Shown here one piece after another: positions 56,693 to 64,000 of a DNA stretch of 64,000 bases. The notes below the pieces were generated by a model. The model made no database searches and was not told the origin of the DNA. It saw only the letters and a program-made list of their open reading frames with translations. A program made the position numbers and the translations under genes. Location of the stretch: contig CAJNDS010001502.1 in NCBI GenBank assembly GCA_905221605.1, positions 276,501 through 340,500 of the forward strand. The letters are read 5' to 3'. This DNA is from Symbiodinium natans (Eukaryota > Sar > Dinophyceae > Suessiales > Symbiodiniaceae). How positions within the stretch are numbered: position 1 is the stretch's first letter; each line of letters starts with the position of its first letter.

Positions 56693-58713
56693 TAGGGGTC
56701 AATATAGGGTGGTCTCCAAGCCTGTCTGAAACGCAGCGCAAGACCCGAGGAGTCTTATAGCAACCGAGGTCCCCGTTGCCGTTCTGTTTTTCATACATTT
56801 GTTCACAAAGGACTCGGCGGCTGCCTGTCTTCATGTAGAAAAATATTCATGTATTCTGTATTCTCATTTAGGGTTTAGGGTTTTTTTTTGCCACCCGCTT
56901 AGCTGACCTGTCGGACACTCTGCAGGGGAGGGTTTAGGGTTTAGGGTTTAGGGTTTAGGATATTATTACCCACAGCTAGCCCTTCAAAGTGACTGCCGAA
57001 GCACCAGCGGCGCTTGATGATGCCCTCCACCCGGTAGCCCGGCGAGTCGCGGCCGCCCCGTTTTGCGGGCAGGATTCGCATGTCGTAAGTGGAGGACAAG
57101 TACCTTTTGCTGTTAGGGTTTAGGGTTTAAGGTTTAGGGTTTAGGGTTTAGGGTTTTGGGTTTAGGGTGGAGTCTCGGCACCCTATAGGGTCTAGGCATT
57201 ATAGCATCCCGAAGCCCCCTCTTCTCCCTTCTCCTGCTACTTCCAGAAGCTTTGGGCATCGGAATGCTGCAGCCTGTGGCAACATCCCTAAACCCTAAAC
57301 CCTAAACCCTAAACCCTAAGCAGAGGGGCTTTGTGCGCTTCGCCCCGCAGGCTGCGATGGCGGCGTCATGGAGCGCCTGCTGGAGGTCTTGTCCATGTTT
57401 AGAGGTACGAAACACGTGAATACAAAAATATGTTACTCTCAGAAGATAAGAAATACAAAATGACAACAAAAAAACTCTCCTATTCAAATATTAATATAAC
57501 AGTGTGAGAACATTACTTAAAGCAGGCGACCTTGCATGCAGGCTTGAGGGTTTGGGGTTTGGGCTTGCAGAAGGCGAGGCTGCTTTTGCATGCGCCAACA
57601 GTCACAAGGCAAAGATGGTTCATTGAACCAAACTGTTCATCTGCCATCATTTTTCAGAAATGCCAAGTCAGGTACCAAGACGTTGTGAAAGGAACAGGCG
57701 TAAGGACCAAAAGACCTGAAACCCCTGCTTGATCTGCCGAGCTCAGCCCCGAAACCACATCCTGAACGCAGAAACGAAAATTGCCATATTAGATTGTGCT
57801 AGTTGTTTAAACTATTAGATTACACTACCAAACACCTAGGATTGGGATCCATGGCAACTAAACTCATCCTTCACCTTGCAAGCCCGGCTCATCTTATGCC
57901 AGCTCACCTCGATGAGCTTTGGCTGGAGGGCCGTGGCACCCAGCAGCGAGGCGAGCAGCAAAGGCTGGGTCCGGATCTGCCGGGGTTTAGGGTTTAGGGT
58001 TTAGGGTCTAGGGTATGGAATGATGTTGCCCAGTTAGGGCGCGGTGGGCAGGGCGCGACGTGCTTGGCTGTTGGGTTGTATGATTCCGTTGACGTTTTGG
58101 TTCCGACCACGACTCCGAGAGAAGCACAGCGAACTGGACAGGAAGGCACAGTTCAGCCTGAAAAACGGCCCCAGAATCGAATTCGTCATGCCTTTGCCGT
58201 CTGTACATGGCCAGTCTTCTCTCGGTGAACTATCAACCCTAAACCCTAAACCCCGTGGGATGCAGGGGCCTCTCGAGTGTACTCCTCCATGTTCACCGCA
58301 TCACTGCCATTGTCGCAGCATCACGGTTGCACCCCTAAACCCTAAACCCTAAACCCTAAACCCTAAAGTTGCAGCTGCAGAGCTGCGTCAAGCTAGAGAC
58401 CCGGGCGAAGCTTTTGGCTTCGGGATTGCCAAGGGCTTTGAGCAGTATCTTTGGTTCAGTGTATGTTGGACTCCAAAGTGGCCCATATGCAATTGCTGCA
58501 ACAATCCCTGTGGGTCGATGAAAGTGTTGTTGGTGTAACTAGCCCTCATGGCAGTGCAGAATCAACAGAGGGAGGCAGACTTGAATCATCATGTCGAACT
58601 GATTCCTTGATGTTTCTGGTGTGTGCATTGGCATAGAAAGGAGCTATTAACATCTGAGCTTCTGCAGGGCTCAGCAGTCTTGTTTTTCGACAGCTCAGAC
58701 GGCTGGCGGCGAC

Positions 58714-59060
58714 ATGCTTGACTGCCGCTTACAAGCAATGGAAGTGTCTGAAGAAGGTTGGCTCTTAAAAGGTCCTCTATGTGCACATACACGGGCGGCA
58801 AATGTGGGTGCTGAGCGTGGGGCGGAAGCTTCGCTCCTGCACGTGTTACCTACATCACAACTGCCCTCTGCTGATCTGGCGTATCTTGCCATATGCCCAC
58901 TCAGAATGCCGGGCGATGGAAACAACGACATGTCAAAATCTGCTCCTCCGAAGGAGTTGCCGCGACGTCTGCGAAGCTCGCTGTTAACCTGGACTCGCCA
59001 AGAGGCGGTCAGGAGAAATGTTGCATCAAAAATTAAAGGTACGCAGCTAGAAAAGCCACT
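58714..59060 (+). CDS. Candidate coding segment, unknown product
   Basis: Plus strand is open for over 110 codons: SEEGWLLKGPLCAHTRAANV, then LPTSQLPSADLAYLAICPLR and PPKELPRRLRSSLLTWTRQE. The minus strand is also open for 179 codons, so the strand is unresolved. No family recognised. Confidence 0.25.
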
Positions 59061-59342
59061 GCAATGGCAGCTAAACTTTCCATTGGCTGTGATCAAACTT
59101 GGCATGGGGTCATATGACGTCCCGTGGCATGTTGCTTCTACGCATATTCGCCAGTGTAGCATCCAAGCACATGGTTTAGGGTTTAGGGTTTGTAAGTCCA
59201 CAGGCTGAGGGCCTGACCAATTCGCAGCCATCACGCAACCAGTGACGAAGTCGGAAACGAACAGTCTCTGGTGGCAGCAGCTGCGCTAAGTTCTCCGGAT
59301 ACCTGGGCGGGGGGTTCCCCAATGGCCCATGGAGTGTTCTCC

Positions 59343-59420
59343 TAAACCCGAAACCCTAAATACCCTAAATACCCTAAATACCCTAAATACCCTAAACCCT
59401 AAACCCTAAACTCTAAACCC
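59343..59420 (-). repeat. Telomere-type tract with CCCTAAATA variant
   Basis: Four consecutive CCCTAAATA nonamers flanked by CCCTAAA copies: a second example of local amplification of a changed unit. Confidence 0.8.
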
Positions 59421-60478
59421 TTGTGTGGCTGTTGGGGTGCTCTCTCAGGGTGCTCTGCACTCTGAAGCGGTCTTAGGCTGCTTTGACCACGTGGGAGAAG
59501 TTCAAGGGCCTACTGCGGGCAGGGGTCGGCTTTGTGAGGACTTGTTTTGCCATCCTCTGGGCCTAGGGTTTAGGGTTTAGGGTTTCGGGTTTTGGGTTTA
59601 GGGTTTTTTCTTGTCACCCCCCTCAGGATACTTAGTAGATTTTGGGGTTCGGGTGATTCGGCCCATGAATAGAACTTCTCAGATTCTGCCTACTCCTAAA
59701 GTTGCCACTCCTCAGTCCCTCAGCAAGCTCAGCACAGGAGCAAACAACCCTAAACCCTAAACCCTAAACCCTAGACCCTAAACCCTAAACCCTAAACCCC
59801 AAACCCTAAACCGTAACATGAACTCCTTGCTTAAAAACCGAACTCTCGACCGACAGCTTCGCCTGTTCTCGATCTGAGCCAGGAGCAGGAGGAAGTTCTC
59901 GATGGCGGGATCCAAGTTGGTTCCATCTTCGGCTTTTCTGGGGCTGAGGACATTCAGCGCCTCTGGCCAAGGCGGCATGAGATGAGGGAAGGATTCGCGA
60001 CTGTTATGCCTCTATGCACATGAAGTCGGCAATGGTAAGCAAGGTCACCAAGCCTTTCATGTCATAATCCATGGCGGAGCATATGCTGAGTCACCGGCAA
60101 TCTTCGAGAACAGCCTGCCCAACCTGCCACACAGATCTGGAGTTTCTCCGTTGCGCCCTGACGCGAGCCCTCCTCTCAGCTGCGGTCGTGTGAGAGCCAC
60201 GTACTAAGGCCGAATCTGCGTCGAATCTGCCACGGTGCCGGTGAGAGCCTCAAAAGTGCAAAGAAATGGGGAGAGAACCCAGAATCCTGAGATCCCATCC
60301 CAGAGCCCCAAGTCAGCTCCAGCGTGAAAGATTCCAACGTTTTGCCCATCAAGAAAGAACATACAAACACACAAGTGGTGTTGTGAGATGTGTGAGGCAT
60401 CAGATGGATCAGGCTTTGGACCCAGAAGCTTGGATCATGGACAGCGCAAGAGTTTGCCCAACTCTCCTCTGGGTTGGC

Positions 60479-60622
60479 GGCGGAGCCGGCCACATATGGA
60501 TACGGCGACAGAGCCGCGCGGTTTTGCAAGTCCTGTTGGCAGCTGGTTTTTCGACAAGAGAATGTCAAACTGCGTTCTTGTACGCATTGCAGTAAATCAA
60601 GTGCGGCTGCTGCGGGTTTAAA
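60479..60622 (+). CDS. Two-CxxC zinc-binding exon candidate
   Basis: Plus-strand reading AEPATYGYGDRAARFCKSCW, QLVFRQENVKLRSCTHCSKS, SAAAAGLK, with a GT donor (AAA|GTCTGTAG). Two CxxC pairs about 17 residues apart suggest a zinc ribbon or a related treble-clef fold. The minus strand is also partly open here, so the strand is not certain. Confidence 0.35.
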
Positions 60623-61294
60623 GTCTGTAGAGATATATACATATACATCTGTATACGTATGTATATATATATATATACATAAAAATTTCTTCTGGGTACT
60701 GCATGCAGAAAAACGCAAGTTATGGGACACCAAGGCATCAGGTCCTGGAACAGGTCTTGCATGTCCTGATGCGGGCTCCAAGTCGGGAGATCTTCCGGAG
60801 CCTCTCGATCAACGAATGCACTCAGGGTTTAGGGTTTAGGGTTTAGGGTTTAGGGTTTAGGGTTTAGGGTCACAAGCGGTCGACGACGGATGGCATGGCC
60901 ACGGTTCTCCAGCTACGTCAGTGTCAGATGTATCGCCCATCTGCCCGGGTGCTGCAGCAGTTGGCAAGGTCAGCTTGCAATCCTGTTTTTCTTGGTAGCC
61001 CAGAAACCATATTATCATAAGGCTGCCCTTTTTGGTGTTTAAGTACTTTTATAGGGGATCTGCTGGCCAGTCTCATTGCAAACAACTCATAGCACCCTGA
61101 TTTTTTCAGAGGCTCGGGCATTCGGCAAGGCCGTAAGGGCGCGGCCTTGGACAAACACCACTCATAGTCTCTATTCTGGAACCGTGCCGCAAAAACTGGC
61201 ATGGAGCACTTGAGCCAGACTTATAGCATAGTCACACAGTGAAGGATCTAACTTGTAACAGCACAGCCATGTTTAAGCTTCTCACAAAAGCATG

Positions 61295-61528
61295 TCAAGG
61301 CATGCGCACCCATCGGCCCGTTTCAGTGACTTCATGTGATCTCGATGTCAAATATCTACATGTAGCAAGTGACCCTGAAGGTCCCTGAAGCCGCAACCTC
61401 TGCATCGGTGCATGAAGAGGGCCGAGCCCAGAAGTGGCCAGATTGTTCGGTCGAAGGATGTCGCTGGATTCACCAGCACAAGGCCTGCTTGGGAGGTCCC
61501 GAGTGAGCTGGCACAATGGCTTGGCCAA
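61295..61528 (-). CDS. Candidate coding segment, unknown product
   Basis: Open for 77 codons: CAGESSDILRPNNLATSGLG, PLHAPMQRLRLQGPSGSLAT. Serine-, glycine- and proline-rich, as in a disordered linker. Not recognised. Confidence 0.2.
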   Translation of the reverse strand: MAKPLCQLTRDLPSRPCAGESSDILRPNNLATSGLGPLHAPMQRLRLQGPSGSLATCRYLTSRSHEVTETGRWVRMP

Positions 61529-62699
61529 GGGTTTACATGATCTTGCAGGTGAAGATTCGTCTAGAAGGCGAGAAACAAAAGGAAAACCCTAACTTATAGG
61601 GTTTGCAGATAAGAACTAATAACTAAGCGGGTGTCCGCAGCGCCACGTCCACCCGCCACATTGTTAAGAAGTGTGGCCTCGCTGTAGAAACCCTAAAAGC
61701 CCAAACTCCAAGTCCTTCAGGCACAAGCACAGGGAGGGGGAGCAGGAGCGGGCAAGGACGCGAGGGCGAGGGAAAGCGAGTGAAAAAGTACCTGGGCTAA
61801 GACAGCGCATGTACTGCTGCGACGGTCTTTTTGGCGCCCGATGGCGTGGTCAAGAGGCTGCTTCTGGACTGGACTAATTCGCGGCGATGTAAAGATCAAA
61901 GACAGCCGACACTCTGCCTGAATTGACTTCCCTGGCAGACGCTGATGCGATGTGAAACATTGTTCACGACATAACAACATGGAGCAAGCTCCGTGCACAT
62001 ACGTGCCGGGCTATCGTTGGAGCAGACATGTGCCAGGATGGTATGCCAGCCAGCAACGCCGGCACCGCCAAGTGCACAAAGGCCTCCTGGCTGTCTGTCA
62101 GAAATTCCTTCTTAGAGCGGCTGAAAGGCTGACACAAACCAACTACATTGGCTCAGCTCACGATGACCAGGTCTCTACTTCGGCTCTGCTGGTGTCTCGG
62201 GTTTAGGCTCTGCCGGAGCCGTGCTCTCAGCGCCTGGACTGGCGTCGCCAGCGGGGGCCTCCAGGCAAATGCAGCAAGTGCCAGCTCGTGCCATGCCATG
62301 CCAAGCATGTCTCTCAGCTCTTTTGGTCCAGTCGACTTACGTGGGTTACTCGCGCACACGCTCCTTCAGCTTGGTGCAAGCACACGACATAAACTTGACA
62401 CCTGATCCTACGAACTCTGGCACTGCACACTGCGTGCTGTGATCCGCTCTGTGAGCAATTTCGTAGCCTTGGACTCCTCGGCTTCTCCCTCCTCTGCTGC
62501 CAGTCTACATCTACCATGTGTCAAGTAGAGAGCAGCACTCATGAGCACTCATGACGCAGCCCAAATCTGCTCACGCCTCCAACCGTTCAATGGTTCAATG
62601 CGTAGAATGATTCGTAAATGGGCTCCTTCGTCTCGGCCGCTCCGTCTGTTGTAGCCTTGTCGCCTGACATGGGTTGTGATGTGGACAGGGGCTAACAAT

Positions 62700-62789
62700 G
62701 AAAACCCTAAACCCTAAACTCTAAACCCAAAACCCAAAACCCAAAACCCAGAACCCTAAACCGTAAACCCTAAACCCTAAACCCTGCAC
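62700..62789 (-). repeat. Telomere-type tract at the start of an intron
   Basis: CCCTAAA and CCCAAAA units occupying the first ~85 bp of the intron after the membrane-protein exon (intron start 62,789). Confidence 0.85.
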
Positions 62790-63020
62790 CTGCCGCAGCC
62801 AGCGGCCGAGCTGTTGCCTCGTCAAGCAGCAGTGCGTGCGCAACGGAATTCCACTTGAGGACGCTCCAAGCCCTACCAAGCCACCGTTTTCAACCTCGAG
62901 CCCTGAGATGTCGGCCTTTCTGAAGCTCTTCCGGCCCCCAGGAGTCAGAAGGAAGGCCCCCAGAACCACGATGCTCAAGGACCCGAAGTAGAACCTTGCT
63001 ATTGCTCTGCCGCTTGGCAT
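62790..63020 (-). CDS. First exon of a predicted single-pass membrane protein
   Basis: ATG at 63,018-63,020 opens 77 codons ending in a GT donor at CAG|GTGCAGGG. The protein starts MPSGRAIARF, followed by a hydrophobic segment (FYFGSLSIVVLGAFLLTPGG) at about residues 10-28, then GRKSFRKADISGLEVENGG and CCLTRQQLGRWLRQ. Basic residues before the helix suggest a type II signal anchor, typical of Golgi or secretory enzymes. The intron opens directly into a TTTAGGG-type tract. No catalytic domain is seen in this exon. Confidence 0.5.
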
Positions 63021-63639
63021 TTCGCATGTGGAGATGTCATGATTCGAACACACCTGCCATTCCCAATTACGTGTGCGTGGCACCATTCTATGCTTAAGGA
63101 TCAGAACTCTCGCTGGATACGCGCTCGGGTCGCCGTGCTATCCACGTGCAGCAGGGAGGATGTTGGATTCTCTGAAACAGTCTTCTAAGAGAGACCGAGG
63201 GACCATGCATTCTGAGAACCATGGTAAACTTGTATTGCTTAAGCCTTTCTTCATTCTAAGCAGACACAAGATAGGGGGCAGTGATAGCAGCCTGCTGCGA
63301 CCATGAAATCGGTTTCGCTAAGGAGGGAGGGACCTCCCTCCCCCCCCAACCGAAGTCGGGACTATCCTGAAGAAATTGTAAGATGTACCATGAAATAAAT
63401 ACAACCAGAATATAACATAACAAAAATGACATAATGATTGCACTTATAAGTATCATGTACGATAGAGGACAGAAAACATGATACAAAGCAAGCATTGAAA
63501 CAACAGCAGTGTAGTATGACTGCTTGAGAAGGAGTGAGGCGCTTGTTGGACGTGTCGCAGACCAGATCCTGCAACAGCTCCCGGCTCTCCCACCAAAAGA
63601 ATCATCGACCCGTTTAGGGTTTAGGGTTTAGGGCGAAGA

Positions 63640-63800
63640 GCGTTCGCAAGTGCTCTCCCAAACTGGTTTCGGATTTCAGGGTGCCATGGTAATGCCAGCG
63701 TGCCCCCATGCAACGCACGATTTTCGCCACAGGTTCCCCACACAGAGAGTTTTGGGTTGATCCCAAGGTTGAAAACAACTGTGGGGCCAAGACTTATACG
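63640..63800 (-). CDS. Candidate exon beside a telomere-type tract
   Basis: Minus strand reads VVFNLGINPKLSVWGTCGEN, RALHGGTLALPWHPEIRNQF, GRALANAL and then runs into a CCCTAAA-type tract (on that strand). Not recognised. Confidence 0.25.
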
Positions 63801-64000
63801 TACTGTTCTTTTCACTGGATCCTACGATTATGAGGAAGAGCACCAATCTTGTGAGAGAGCAGAGGCAGAGTCCTTGGCTGCATGACCGGTGTCATCACGC
63901 CAGCGCCCATCTTTGCAAACCCTTGGCAGCCACACAGTGGGTTTAGGGTTTAGGTTTTAGGGTCACGGAAGCCAGCGTTGCACTCTTCCTGCAATCTTCG

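Overview
The window looks like nuclear DNA of a dinoflagellate, of the Symbiodiniaceae or Polarella kind. No bacterial gene order, operon, long uninterrupted ORF, RNA gene or CRISPR array is visible. The signs are: very many interstitial tracts of the telomere-type repeat TTTAGGG/CCCTAAA; coding sequence broken into very small exons (31-100 nt is common); introns that must begin with GC or GA as well as GT and end AG, usually followed by G; and many short inverted-repeat elements, some of which coincide with introns. The ORFs of 60-270 codons are mostly chance, repeat-derived or single-exon fragments.

Genes recovered by hand-splicing, nearly all on the minus strand: a papain-family (C1A) cysteine protease (32.6-37.1 kb) with catalytic Cys, His and Asn in separate small exons; a TRAPPC11-like vesicle-tethering subunit (46.9-52.2 kb); a HEAT-repeat karyopherin resembling transportin-3/importin-13 (11.8-14.4 kb); an unrecognised three-exon gene piece (42.1-42.5 kb); the first exon of a small membrane-anchored protein (62.8-63.0 kb); an alpha/beta-hydrolase-like C-terminal exon (45.35-45.5 kb); and single-exon candidates (BTB-like at 1.1 kb, F-box-like at 39.5 kb, Rossmann-like at 44.0 kb, alpha-helical at 17.9-18.1 kb). 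Plus-strand candidates are fewer and weaker. The bias fits the unidirectional gene blocks known from dinoflagellates.

Layout: 0-5.6 kb, telomere-type tracts with a BTB-like exon; 5.8-8.3 kb, a repeat island (homopolymer runs, a three-copy ~230-bp repeat, a ~510-bp CTA microsatellite, a ~195-bp tandem repeat); 8.7-10.9 kb, mixed; 11-15 kb, karyopherin; 15-32 kb, sparse exons, telomere-type tracts and inverted-repeat elements; 32.6-37.1 kb, protease; 38-46 kb, candidate exons among AT microsatellites; 46.9-52.2 kb, TRAPPC11-like gene whose introns hold several elements; 52-64 kb, sparse exons and dense telomere-type tracts.

The most notable system is a set of short inverted-repeat element families whose ends double as splice sites (introners). 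One copy (32,641-32,755) is exactly the last intron of the protease gene, a second fills an intron of the TRAPPC11-like gene, and a second family fills an intron of the karyopherin gene. All gene models are hand-built from reading frame and motifs; no alignment or transcript was available.
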